Source: Ditylenchus dipsaci (Eukaryota; Nematoda; Chromadorea; Rhabditida; Anguinidae). From it: a stretch of 64,000 nucleotides of DNA. Location: the NCBI GenBank assembly GCA_004194705.1, contig SADC01000114.1, positions 62,001-126,000 on the forward strand, written 5' to 3'. The translations under genes and the position numbers were made by a program. Positions 11,601 to 23,545 of the stretch are shown here, in pieces. Numbering within the stretch: position 1 is the first letter of the stretch; every line of letters starts with the position of its first letter. The notes beneath the pieces are model-generated. The model was given only the letters and a program-made list of their open reading frames with translations, did not search any database and was not told where the DNA came from.

Positions 11601-14600
11601 TACTGGTGATATGGTCAAGAAATGTGAACCCGTTTGTATCTGTTAAACTAGATAGATGTAGATGAAGCCATTCTACGATGCTTTAAAGCATCGAGCAGCA
11701 AAAATATTCCGATATCGTGGTCCTATATCTAGCCTACTCGGAAGCTAAGAGTTTAGGTTGCAGTGACGAATCTCCCCGCCCCCCCCCCCCACGGGGACTG
11801 ATGAGGTGGAGGAGATAACTTCATATTCGTGTTTCTCGACCCCGATTTCATGAGAAAGCCGCGCGTTTTTTTTGGTTCTGAGAAAAAAAAAATTTTCGAA
11901 CCACAGGGGGGTATCATGGTTTTTTAGTCAAAATTGAAAAATTAAAATTGGCGCCTTTTGAATTTAAAAGGGAATAAGGGCTGTATTGGGAGGGGAAGGG
12001 AATAAAAGGGGGCCACTTTTATGGCAGAACGTTAAAAATTCAAAGTTTTTGTATTCTTCGCCTGCCTCACCATGTTTTTCAACTCTATATGACTCTATAT
12101 GCATATTATGGTCAAGAGTACTTCTCGGAATCATGTCTAAGGTAAGTGTGTGCGCGCATCTCTAACTCTCAAGCCCCCTGCGCCCCCTTCGGGGGCGCAG
12201 GGGCTTGGTTGCTTAGGGTTGAGATGCGCACACCCACATACCTTAGACACAAATCACTCGAAAGTGACTCTGGATGCATGAAAAAGCATACCAGAGTTTA
12301 TTTATGCGGTAGGCCCCAGTATTCAAAACTATGTTCAAAATCTTCTTGTTAGTGGGCCCTGTGTGATTAGTGGCCCCCTTTTATTCCCTTCCCCTCCCTA
12401 TACAGCCCTTATTCCTTTTAAATTCAAAAGGCGCCAATTTAAATTTTTCAAATTTGACTAAAAAACCATGATACCCCCTGTGGTTCGAAAATTTTTTTTT
12501 CTCAGAACCAAAAAACGCGCGGCTTTCTCATGAAATCGGGGTCGAGAAACACGAATATGAAGTTATCTCCTCCACCTCATCAGTCTCCGTGGGGGGATTC
12601 TGAACTCAAGCCAGAGTTTATTAGTAATTTGTATTAAATAAAAACTAACTTGTCCAAGTTGGCCTTGACCTTGCCCGCTTCGATTTCTTCTGCCACTTGC
12701 TGTTGCTTGTTACCTGCTGGTGCACCCTGTTGTGCCTCATTAACTGAAGATTGCCAGCTCTCTTTTTTGTCTTTTAGACTACTTTTAAGTTGTGAAAGTT
12801 CATCTCCAATGTTTGTGTTGCCAGCTGTAAAAGTGAACCAAAATTAAAACAAGAAATTCAGTTTAGTTTAGCTGATTTAACACTTGATTGATCTTTAAAA
12901 ATTGTACTTGTTTTGTTGTTTTAACATCAAGTTATGAGAAGCACAATCTGATGAAGTCGTTAAATTTTGAGCTTTTCAATTTAGGTAAATGTCATTTATT
13001 TTGGTTTTATGCTTTACTTTTGAAAAATCCATTCTTTTCAATATAGGCACTGCATTTGAAAAGAACGGTAAAAAAACAGAAAATATAGTTAAATTATAGG
13101 TGCGAATATTGGCGAATGGTGACCCTATCACGCTAAACATCCAAGAATTTTCACGATTTCGGAGCTAATAGACTTTAAGGGAAAATCAGAAGGTAATCAT
13201 TGGGTAAAAAATACACAAAAATAGAAAATCTGTTATTGCCGTCTTGTAGGGAGTCAAAAAGTGCTATTAGCAAACACCTCATAATAGGCCAAAATTATTA
13301 AGAAATCCCTGATAAGTCAGATTTTCGGGTCCTAAGGGGTGACTCTTACAGGTTGAAAATTAGCTAAAACGAAATACGAAAGTATGTGTTTCGCTTAACT
13401 TTTAGACAAGCACCATACACCAGACGATAGCCCTGCATCTGTAGTATCTAGAAAAAACTCGAAGACATAGTTTATCTTTTGTTTTCAGGTCTGAATAACC
13501 CAAAACGGATGAAAGTACCATGTTTTATACTTAAGAGGTACCATTAAGGACCTAGAAATCTGATTTTTCAGGGATTTTTTAGGAAGTTTAGTCTAGTAAG
13601 AGGTGTTTGCTGATAGCATCTTTCGACCTAGTTTTTGTCACTCTAAAAAATGGCAATTACACATTTTCTGTTTGTGTGTATTTTGCCCTGAAATAGACCC
13701 TTTTTCACCGTTACCTTGAAGGAATGACACCGAGAAAAAAGGCGATGAGAATTTCACACGTTTGAATGCACGCGGGACACACGTTTTATTCAGAAAATGT
13801 TCAATATAATTTTGAAATTTAATTGTTTGGAAGTAATGTTACTTACACTAAAGTTTCTTGGCAGTGCAGTAGTGACGTAGCGGCGGCTTGTATACATTAT
13901 TAGTGAGTTCGATTCCCAATGCCGGCCTTGCTTTTTATGGTTCAGTTATTAGTTTCCTTTAAAATAATCCTGAATATTTTCCGGATAAAAAAGTGTCCCG
14001 CGCGTATTCAAACGTGTGAAATTCTCATTGTCGGCAATAGCTATGGTCCTTTGAAGTGTACTAGCTCCATTGTATCAAATAACCATAGTTTTTTTTTTGT
14101 AGAAATCGCTCAATTTTAAATTAGTCGCTTTTAAGTACAGTCAAACCTCGATATAACGTACCCCTTGATATAACGTACCCCTTGAGACTTTTTGGTTGGA
14201 TTCATTTCAAATTAGAATAAGTTCACCCCCGCTATAACGTACCCCTTGATATAACGTACCCCTTGCAGATAACACTGATATTCACGTTACCCTCGATATA
14301 ACGCACCCTTGTAAAATTGGAGTGTTATATTTACCAATGCAGTTTTTGCTCTTTTTCTGCTTCTGCAACATTTTCGGTAGTCATCAAGTGTTTCCTTTTT
14401 ACAAAGTAACATCAACAGTGGTAACACTGCTATAGGTATGAGTAATAGACTATTCGATAGCCCAACTCTCGCTGAATCACGTGGTTAATGCCTTTTCGTC
14501 TAATCTAGAGAAGAATTCTTCTTACAGTCAAACCTGGATGCAACACCACCCAAGGGAGCGACCATAGGTGGTGTTGTATCGAAGGTTCATTTGACTACAT

Positions 14601-17600
14601 TTTAGTCAAAGCTGACCAAATCGGTCCGTTTTTGAGTCGTGTTATATCGGGGCGGTGTTGTATCGAGGTTCTACTGTAACACAGGAAATTAAATATGTTA
14701 ATTTTTATACAGGAAAATCAGAAAATTTTTCGAAAACACTTTTCAAAAACACTGTTTTAGATAAGGGATGCCTGAGGGATTAAACCCAGGCCTCGTGACT
14801 TAAATTTTTTAAAAGGACATTTGGGCTAAAAAATTTTATCCAGTGCTTATGGCTATTGATAAGCGAATATTTATAAGCTATTGGCTATTTATAAGCGAAC
14901 GCTCGTGGTTGAATCTGCCCTTGCTTGTGGTGCATTATCGGCATTATTGTGCATTATTTGGGAAAATATAGAGCAATTGAGTGTACTTTTGGAAGTTTAG
15001 TTTTGGTTTAACCGACCCCCGGTAAAACTTACCCTATATCTAACCGATGGGTATATTCCCTGCAATGAAGTTCGGTATGTCCCAGTACTCAAATTTGGTA
15101 CACCCCCAGCACTCAATCAAACAACAGAAGGGACCAAGGAAGACAAACCCTCGATATAACGTACACCTGTCATCTATTTGGTTTCTGCCTTCGATATAAC
15201 GTACCCTCAATATAACGTACCCTCGATATAACGTACCCCTTTGCCCGGCCCCCAGGGGTACGTTATATCGAGGTTTGACTGTATGAGTTTTTTTTTAAAT
15301 CTAATTTCAAAAAATCTAATTTTTTTATCCTCCTGCCTCATAAATTATTAAAACATTCTGTACTAGACAGATTTCAAAAAAATTAAGGGCCAAAATCAAA
15401 ATACTCACACAAGTAAATAAAGTTATGATTTGTCGACAGCATAGCTTTGTCCAAAAGCACCGAAAAAAACTTTACTCGAATATTGCTTAGCTAATATGCA
15501 GATTTCCTTCCAACTGTAGACTTTTTAAATAATTTAAAGCACTCGGTTGAGATATTTAGACAAAAACAAGAATGAGAAATAGAGATCTCCAGTATATTGC
15601 AGCACCAAGATTTAGCCTCCTGCCTAACAAATCAACAGTCCGACGATTGGAAAAGAAAAGGAAGAGTAATGAGGCGAATGCCGAGCACACAGAGGGCTGA
15701 ATGCAAATGTGAGAAGGACTGACTACTCCATTTTTCTCCCCTCCTTGGTAGTGTCCCCTCGCGAGCCACTAATCAACAACAATAAACAACAATTCTAACC
15801 CCTGTTATATCTTCCCCCACCCAATTCAACGGAATTACTGAACAAGGGAGAATGGGTAGTGCAATACAAAGCAGAAACAGTGTTAATCTATTTTTGCTTG
15901 GAATGCTTTGCTTGTTTTTGTTGGTAGAAAAGAGAGATGAATCTGTTCTTTTGTATCTTTTGGTAAAAATCTTATTGGTTTTGTATTGACAGAGCCTTTT
16001 GTAGCCTATTTGCCATTTTATCTTGGCTAAAAGAGACCGATTGGACCTTTTAAGAGCTAAGGAGACGGGGGTGATCGCGATATGGGCTGTATATGTGTTT
16101 GCACCTCTCCCAAAAAAATTTGCCTTGATCCACCTGTTGTTTTTAAAAATGACCGAAAATATTAAATTCAAGTTTTTTAGCCTATTTTTGCATATATTAC
16201 GATGGAGATAACTTAGCAAAAATACATGTTGAGGGTACCCTGACACCAAAAAATAGGGTTTGAAGGCTCCCCATCGTAATATATGCAAAAATAGACTAAG
16301 GGTCATAAATATCCCGCCCCTCCATAAATAACCCGGGTTAGTTAAGGGGGGGGTTATTTATGAGGGTTATTTATGGGAGAGAGGGTATTTATGGAGTTTT
16401 GCGGCAAAAATAGTCTAAAAATAGGCTAAAAATTTGGGAAAAACCATAGGGGGACCCTTTTTGTGCTTTTTCGGGGACTGTACGAACACATATAGAGCCA
16501 AAGTATTTATGTCCCAATCGACGCAGAGTAGTCAATTAACTTCAGTGAAAAAAATTCTAAAAATTTGAGATTGACCTAGGAAAAAAGTTATGGGCTGATG
16601 AAAGTGACCAAAAACCACAGGGGGAGACCAAAGCATTTTCGGTGAATTTCGATTTGCCTAGGGGGACTAAAGCATATTTTCATGAGATTACAGGTTCAAA
16701 TTTTTCTCCCAGAAAACATCATTTTTCCATGAGAAATAGCCTTAAATGATCTTTAAAGGATCAGTAACACTTAATATATGCAAAAATAGACTATGGGTCA
16801 AAGTGGCCATATAGATCAGGAGGAAGCCAATGAGAAATTTTCGATTATTTTTAAAAAATTTGCGGTCATTTTTCACAGATTTGGGTGAAAACTGAAACCA
16901 CCCAATTTTTTCGTCGAAAAGTTTCAAAAAAGCATTTATGATACACTTTTGTTTTTTATAATAACAAATAAATAAATAAACATCACCTCTAACCACATTA
17001 GCCCCCAGTTGTTTGGGTTTAGAACTGACAGCATATTCCTCGTCGTCGTCATCTGCCTGAACTTGGCCTTCTTCGTCATCTTGTTCTGCTGAAATACATG
17101 TTTAAATTGAATGAATTGGTCAAGAACATAGTTTGTATTATTTTGCCTTATACAAAAAGTTATTTTTTACAACGAAAAAAACTGGTAAAGCTAAAAAGAA
17201 GAAAAGAAAAGTGAAAAAATGATCACATAATCACATTGTTTTTTGCGTTCTTACTTTTAATAAACTTTCGTCTAAGTTTTTTTTATTCTTACTTGTATTT
17301 GTAATGGTCTTTGTGGAGGAAACTCTATTTTTATTGTCTTATTGGAATAACCCCGAAAAAGATGGAAGCCCTTTGTCAAAATTTTTGAAAAATCTCCATT
17401 TAGAAAAGGTTATGGAATTTTTTTTAACGCTCAACGAAAAACTAAGAATTTGTTTTTTACTAAACATGAGTCTAAATCAGGGCATCGAAATATACTTTTT
17501 AAAAAGATTTGTACTTTTTAGGGACCAAAAATTTTTTTAATCTTTCGACCCGTCAAAATATTTATTTTGTGTCAAAAAAATTGGCTCTTGTGGCCTGTAT

Positions 17601-19930
17601 TTTTTTATAAACGCAAATAAATTTAACAAACATTAAAAAAGGTTAAAAACCCTGGTTTTTAAAAAGCTCGAAGTGAAAAAAGGAACTAGCATGTTTTGTG
17701 GCTTCTTTATATCGTTCTTTAGCTTTCGACAGGCATGAAAGTATTTTTTCAAAAAAAAAAAATTATTATTTAAATTAGACCCTGAGCCAAATTTTTCTGA
17801 TAAGTGTTTGTAAGTTGGTTTTTCTGCTTGCGAAAATGTAGGAAAGTTTCAAGCGATTTGTAGAAGGAAGCATAAGAACTACCTCCGCCAAAAGTACCGG
17901 CTCTTTCAGGATGCAAAACTTCAAGCATATGGGTCCGACAATACAATAGACCTTGATGAGAATTAAAAGTTGTTGGACTGAAATGGAAATAAATTGCTAA
18001 TTTTAAATTTCAAAAACATGATTAAACCTCAATTTTTTAGCACACTTAGAGCATTTGAAGCAACCGACATGATAGATTTTTTTGCTAGCCACAACCTTTT
18101 CTACAGGATACACAACTTTGTCACAAATGCAGCAGTTCTTCGGTCCATCTTCTTCATTGCTACCACCTTTCTCGGACTGGCTAAAAGCAGCTAGCACCCG
18201 TTTTCTGTCGGCGTCTGTCTTTTGCAAGCTTAATAGTTCTTCCTTTTGCTCAGCTGAGAACTCCTTAATTTAAAATAACTTTTAAATTACTTGTAAAAAA
18301 AATTTGGAATAATATTCACCTTTTCTTCACCTTGGAACATTCCTTTATGCTAGCTAAGTTTCCTTGCCTACGCCTGAAAAATAATTTGAAAAATAATTTA
18401 CAAAAGATTTTTCGCTTTTTTGGTGACGAAATTTTCATCTTTGCTTTTTCTTTGTTTTCTTGTCGGTTTGAAAAAGGTTAAAGCATTTGTTGAAGACATG
18501 TTGTATAACAAAAGGTGATGTATAGTCATACAACAGATAAATTGTGAACATCCTCACAATTAATTTTTAGAAACAAATTGTTACTGTACAATTTTTTCGT
18601 AGCAATGAGCGAAACTATTTTTTAATGAGTAATAAAATTTTATGCTGAACCAATATTTTATCTTGAGTTTTTTTTGAGTTATTTATTTTACTACAAAAAT
18701 GGAAAAATGTGACTAAAATTACCAAAATCCCACCTTCCAAATTTTTTCCATAGACTTCAAGCGTTCCTCCAAATTCTGTTCCAATGTGTTATCCATCTTC
18801 TCAAACTTGTCTTTGAAAGTGGAAAGGTCTGCTTATCCAATCCAGTCACCACTGACTCAGCCTTGCCGCCGCTTCAGCAGCTGCAGCGTCAGGGTCATTG
18901 ACCACAGTGCCTTGCTCAAAGTCTTTTTTCATTTTGGTGAGTTCAGCGCCCTTGGTCTTGCGCAGTTCGGCAATCTCCTCCAGGGTCTTCTCATCGCGGA
19001 CCTGTTTGCTCTCCTCACTGATCAGGGACTCTTTCTGCAATGGAATGGTCATTTAGCTGGTCTACCAACAAATATTCTTTAGTTAGCTAGCCAAAAAAGT
19101 ATTGAAGTAGAAAAATAAAGTGAATAATATAGTGAATATATGTGAATAATAATTTTTATTATACAACAATTATTATTAATCACTTCTTTGCTTGCTTTGG
19201 GTGTCTTTTCTGTTCCCTCTGTATTTGCTGGTTTTGGTCAAGAATGCAGTGGGAACAAGGGGTGGCAGTTAAGAAGAAAGAGAGAATAAAAGGGCAGCTG
19301 ACTAATATACATATTCTTGTTTTGTATTTTTTGTTTAGAATATGTGTAGATTTTAATTTTTTTGAAATTATTGGTTTTTGAAAGTTCATGCTAGTAACCT
19401 TTCTTTCAAAAGTCACGGTAATATTCCTGAAAAAGTCTGATCATTTGATTTCTGTGAATCTAAACATTTCTGATCCGTCTCGCCCGAAATCGCCCTATTC
19501 TACAAAGAGGAGTTTTTTTAAAATTGGTTCTCTCTATTTTATTTATTCTTCGTATTTAAAGAAAAAATTTTCCTTTTCGGCTCGATATGATTTCGGATCA
19601 AGCTTTTTTGAGAGACAAAAGAGAAACTCTTAGGCAAAGTTGAAGAGATAGATTTACTTCACAACTTGCCTTTTACTGCGGAAGAAGATTTAGACAAAAG
19701 TACAAATAAAAAGACAAAAGAAGATTTGTAAAGTATATATTTTATATGTCTTGTATTATATATTTTTACAAGCATGGTTTCTTGTTTTAAAAAGGCTCAC
19801 GATTTGTTTAAGATCAGCATGGGAGCGTCCTTCGATCTCTATCTTGGGAGGAGGCGCCTTCTTTTGGGGCCAGCTCCTTCGGAGTCAGAGTCGGAGCTGA
19901 CTGCGTAGGGTCTTCTTCTGTGTCTGCCAT
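8630..19930 (-). CDS. LIM-domain, coiled-coil cytoskeletal protein (eplin/LIMA1-like)
   Basis: Minus-strand exons by splice signals: 19801-19930, 18734-19034, 18320-18373, 18028-18263, 17883-17977, 16987-17088, 12650-12824, 11017-11092, 10771-10966, 10333-10365, 10220-10277, 10049-10170, 9877-10002, 9643-9757, 9484-9592, 9359-9437, 9078-9308, 8630-8819. One complete LIM domain spans exons 4 and 5: NCCICDKVVYPVEKV, YHVGCFKCSKC, then LYCRTHMLEVLHPE. Its zinc ligands are intact and it resembles the eplin-type single LIM. The rest is highly charged, with repeated short modules ending in (K/R)FE: FKDKFEKM, FKDRFEKGA, IKNRFEAGEAF, LRQRFEGS, and a KERFSERL variant. Acidic and Glu/Lys coiled-coil stretches lie between. 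Known eplin-class proteins bundle actin, so an actin/muscle role is inferred. Exon 14 ends in a GC donor (GGAG/GCAAGT). Single-base frame losses occur in exons 1, 2, 3, 15, 17 and 18. Start is ATG 19930. Family name is probable, orthology uncertain. Confidence 0.75.
11167..11380. repeat. Degenerate pogo/Tigger-like MITE, left end
   Basis: It begins CAGTCAAACCCGGGTTAACA and continues with several ATTAACGTAA-type repeats, as in other members of this family. No matching right terminus was found, so it is truncated or decayed. It lies in a LIM-gene intron. Confidence 0.5.
11768..12601. repeat. Fold-back element, about 830 bp, with a GC-rich central hairpin
   Basis: About 240-bp arms pair: GACTGATGAGGTGGAGGAGA at 11797 against its complement near 12575-12594, and GGCGCCTTTTGAATT against AATTCAAAAGGCGCC. 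The middle holds a strong hairpin (12136-12246) with stem CCCCTGCGCCCCC around a short TTC turn, flanked by GAGATGCGCACACCC and its inverted copy. It sits in a LIM-gene intron. Pieces of the same family recur at 22273-22400 and twice at 58490-58985. Confidence 0.75.
13716..14055. repeat. TTAA/TTGA-type MITE with an internal tRNA-like segment
   Basis: Ends CTTGAAGGAATGACACCGAG and GGCAATAGCTATGGTCCTTTG are imperfect inverted repeats. Inner arms GAATTTCACACGTTTGAA and TTCAAACGTGTGAAATTC are nearly perfect. The centre (13862-13930) contains GTTCGATTCCC, a perfect-looking tRNA T-arm (B box). The upstream half resembles a D arm only weakly, so a decayed tRNA-derived piece is likely. Confidence 0.5.
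14138..15281. repeat. Long pogo/Tigger-like element made of TATAACGTACC repeats
   Basis: It starts CAGTCAAACCTCGATATAAC after TA and ends in the inverse, TATCGAGGTTTGACTG, before TA. Sub-terminal units of the type GATATAACGTACCCCTT are repeated many times at both ends (14150-14310 and 15147-15260). A second, different member is nested at 14525-14676. There is no transposase ORF. It may be one element with an insertion or two adjacent ones. Confidence 0.6.
14525..14676. repeat. Pogo/Tigger-like MITE, 152 bp, TA-flanked
   Basis: Terminus CAGTCAAACCTGGATGCAAC pairs with GGTGTTGTATCGAGGTTC near the right end, which closes with TACTG before TA. Its sub-terminal text (CAACACCACC) differs from that of the enclosing element, so it is a separate subfamily nested inside it. 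Confidence 0.6.
16178..16303. repeat. Short hairpin element
   Basis: The arms TTTTTGCATATATTACGATG and CATCGTAATATATGCAAAAA are perfectly inverted around about 80 bp. A third partial arm (ATATATGCAAAAATAGACTA) recurs near 16775. It lies in a LIM-gene intron, and the overlapping 177-aa open frame is a shadow. Confidence 0.6.
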
Positions 19931-20344
19931 TGTCTTCTCTCTGCTCCCTTTTTAGCTAGCAGTTCCTTTTGTCTAGCTATCTGCCTGTATCTGTAAATTA
20001 ACATTTTATTGTTTTTATAGTACTTTTGATAAACAGCCAAAATGATCTGTCCTCTGCAACTAATTCTAAATGAATCAGTGGCAGATGGCAAAAACAGATA
20101 GATTGAACAAGCTTTTTAAAAAAAACTTCGAGTGCACGTATTTTTCAGTTAGATTACATTAACGAAAATATCGAAATAATTACAAGCTTAACATATTTAA
20201 AAATGTTTTTGTATTTTTTTCAAAATTTTGTTTTGCGATCAAGAAAATATACTACTGTGTACAATACTATAGCTTTGCAGCTACATTCGACTCTCGATTC
20301 AGTGTACACCTCGGTTTAGTGTTAGTGTATGGCCTTCTAAATTC

Positions 20345-20805
20345 GGCGTCGGTGGCGCAGTGGATAGGCGTTTGTGATTTATGGCCCAAAATCGCTCGCA
20401 GGTTTGATTCCACCTGGCGGCACTTTATTTGTTTTGGTTTGTTTGACCAATGTCTGGGGGATTAGGGTCACTTATTCTAAATGTGGAGCTAAAAAAGTCG
20501 AAATACCCCTAGACATTGGTCAAACAAGCCGAAAAATAAATAGCCTGCCAACATGTGGGGTTGAACCTGTGCGTTATTTTGGGCCATAAAACACAAACGC
20601 TTATACACTGCCATAGTTGGACCGCCGCCGGCGGCACCCTTCGGTTACCTCCGGCGGCCCCCGGCGGTGCCCGGCGGTCATAGATTTTTGAGATGATTGT
20701 GCCGCTCTCATCTCAAAAATCTATGACCGCCGGGCACCGCCAAGAGGCCGCCGAAGGTAACCGTAGCTGCGGTCCAACTAAGTCCACTGCGCCACCGAGG
20801 CCGGA
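20345..20805. repeat. Fold-back of tRNA-like arms with a GC-rich hairpin
   Basis: The left arm has a perfect tRNA A box (TGGCGCAGTGG at about 20352) and a near-perfect B box (GGTTTGATTCC at about 20401). Acceptor-stem pairing is poor, so it is a tRNA-derived sequence, not a tRNA gene. An inverted relative lies at about 20540-20620 (GGTTGAACC...GGGCCATAAA), joined by arms GACCAATGTCTGGGG and its complement. Next is a GC-rich hairpin at 20625-20780 (GACCGCCGGGCACCGCC paired). A last inverted A box (CCACTGCGCCACCGA) sits near 20785. Confidence 0.65.
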
Positions 20806-22272
20806 TTCCCCAACTTAAGTAGCTTTTTCGCCTCCTTTAAAAAAGGTCTTCATATAAAAATTTTCGATTTAACGACCAGTAGACCGGTCTCTATCGATGG
20901 CTGCTATATCAACACAAAGATCAGCAAAACACAAGGAGAGTTAACTGTAATTCCTAGCTTTAAAACGTTGATGCTTATAACTCAACTATATTTTTTAAAT
21001 AAGACAGCTTAATCGATTTGACACTTTGCCCCATTCCCTGGTTATTCTTACTCCCGCAGGCCTAAAATATTCAAATAGAATCCCAAATCAAACCAAAATA
21101 CAGGAAGTGCAAATCCGAAAATCTTGAAAACATCTAGCTGTTAAAAAGAGACCATCAACAACACAACATCCTCTTGCTGCTTCTTCTCTTATCCACCACC
21201 AATTGTTTCAATGCTCATCATCACACTTCTCTCGCCTTGCTTGATCTATCTGGCTGTGTGGAAGAGTAGTAGGTGGGTGTGCAGGAGGGGAAATGTATAA
21301 CTAGTCCCCCCTAGCTGCCAACTGTTAGACCCTCCACTTCTTGGTCCATCCATTCAGCTGATGTGTGGGGGCTCGAACTAGAGGGGCGAGGGACAACAGC
21401 AACTAGGAGCTCTGATCTAGCTTGGGAACTGGGATGTAAGGGCATATAATTGATTGATAACACATCTTCCACCTAACTAGTGAGTGTTCCAGGCGGGTGA
21501 ATCAGACCTGCAACAAACAACAAACCTATAGATTATACTGGTCATGAGTCTAATTGATTTCTGTTAACGTTTTTTGCTTTCCGACAAAGTTTAGATGGAT
21601 TTGGAAGAAATACTGGAAGAAAAATGTCTTTAGTTAGATGCATAATATTTTTATACAATTTTGACCCCAAAAGAGTGGTATCCAAGTGCAACAAAAGGTT
21701 TCTCAACAATCGTGAAACTCAACCACAGGAGGGATTTACCTAAAATCCGTTCAAAAAAGAAAGTTCTTGTAGATCAATTCAAAACTTATTATAAACGCAG
21801 TTCGAGTTTTATTAATTTGACGTTCAGCTTTTTTTATATACCTGGCGGTCCAAAAGTTCGGAATATTATTAGGCCCTTGTTCAGGCACGAAATTTATTCA
21901 ACAAAGAGATTAAAACATATGGTTTCGTAGCAGAGTTTTGAAGTTTTTTTCAATTTTTCGGATTTTGGTCATTTTTACAAGAAATTAGTTTTTTTGAAAG
22001 GCCATATCATAGCATTCAGATTTTTTAAAATTCCTTCTGTAACATAGGTTGGCTAAAGTACGGTATAAGAACTCCTCCCAAAAACCGGTTTTAACCATTT
22101 TCGTGTGTGTTTTCACATCTTTAACGTACAGAAAACATGTTTTTAGGTGGCGGAAGACCATTTCCGAAAAAAAAATTTTTTTTGAAAATTTTGACTTTTT
22201 GCCTTGGGAGACCAAGGTAAGCCATCCTAAAAGATTATCCAGATACCTTGAAAAAAGTGTTCGAACATAGTT

Positions 22273-22400
22273 TTGTTAACTGGGGCATACCGCATAAATA
22301 AACTCTGGTATGCATGTTTTTTCATGCATCCAGAGCCACTTTCGAGTGATTTATGTCTCAGGTATGTGGGTGTGCGCATCTCAACTCCAAGCCCCCTTTA
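22273..22400 (-). repeat. Copy of the GC-rich hairpin repeat family (reverse orientation)
   Basis: ATAAATAAACTCTGGTATGC, CCACTTTCGAGTGATTT and GTGGGTGTGCGCATCTCAAC match, in reverse, blocks of the fold-back at 11768-12601 and of the copies at 58490-58985. Only the central part of the family is present. Confidence 0.6.
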
Positions 22401-23284
22401 CATTAAAAACTTGCTTAAAAATTTACTTACACACTTTCGAATGTTTTTGACTTAAAATGATTTTAAAATTAGACAGTAAGTTTTAATTTCGGAAAAGATT
22501 GGTATGCCATACGATTATGATGTACAAAATCCACATCTGAAAATCCTACTCCAAAAATACAAAAACCGGTGCGGTGCCGTGAGCTTCCGGTGCCGCCCGA
22601 TGCGGCTTTCAACACTGTTTTCCACTCTCTAAAAACTCATACCACCCCCCCCCCCCCATATTTTGACTAAGTTTTCAAAGTTAGGGCCACTTTTTATTAA
22701 CAATTTTAGGATTTTTAGGGGTTGAAAAATAACTCACTATAAAGAGTTAATAGAGTAACGACGGTAATTTACATTTTCAAAACTCGCTATATATGACACC
22801 TATCTTGTTTACTTTAATACAGTCTCGATGAGAGACTCTCTAATAGATGAACACCACTATTTTTTAACTGAAAGTTCAGAGTTAGAGCCATTTTTGATTG
22901 ACAATTTCACGAATTTTGGGAATCGAAAAGTAGGCGCACGTGTGCTTGTATTAGAGTAAATAAGGTTTGTCAATTCTGGCATCTTAATAATCCAGTGTGA
23001 TATAAATGGGAGGCGCAAACTCCGTCCCACACACGCAAAAACGTTGGCGTACCCCAGTTTGGAGCCACCATACAGGTCAGCCTGTATCTCAAGTGCAGTC
23101 TCAAAGCCTGGCTTAAATATTCAATGACAATTGAATATCAAACGTTTAACTAAGATTGTGGAATAGGTCAGCCAGTTGCAAATCGGCCAATTATCCACCA
23201 ATTGGCTGAATGATGGCCAAAAACATTGCCGTAGTACATCTATAATTTATCTATCTGTAGTGTAAGGGGGAGATGAGATTAATA

Positions 23285-23545
23285 TATTCGACCCTAGTAG
23301 CGAATAAACCCCCCCCAACGATTTTAACCTTTTTTACTTTAGTAAAAAGTACCCAAATTTATGTCCCAGACCCTGGAAAATGTGCGCAAACTCTTTATTA
23401 GTCACAACTTCCGTACGCTGGCCTACCCCAAGCCTAAGAGCTAAGCCTAAACTTGTTGTTTGCAAGGGTAGTTACAGCAATTATAAAAGGTCGGATTCTT
23501 GGGGGGGGGGGATGGTTATTCGCTACTAGTGCCATATATTCTTAT
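23285..23545. repeat. Inverted-repeat element with TTCGCTACTAG-type ends
   Basis: CTAGTAGCGAATAAACCCCC at the left is matched by GGGGGATGGTTATTCGCTACTAG-type sequence at the right. A related end occurs near 7588 (CTACTAGCGAATAACCCCC). About 260 bp, no coding capacity. Confidence 0.5.

Noticed and set aside
15773..16306. 177-aa minus-strand open frame
   Set aside because: It overlaps a hairpin repeat in a LIM-gene intron, starts inside one hairpin arm, and shows no conserved motif.
20346..20420. Functional tRNA gene
   Set aside because: A and B boxes are good but the acceptor and anticodon stems do not pair, and inverted copies follow at once; a tRNA-derived repeat fits better.
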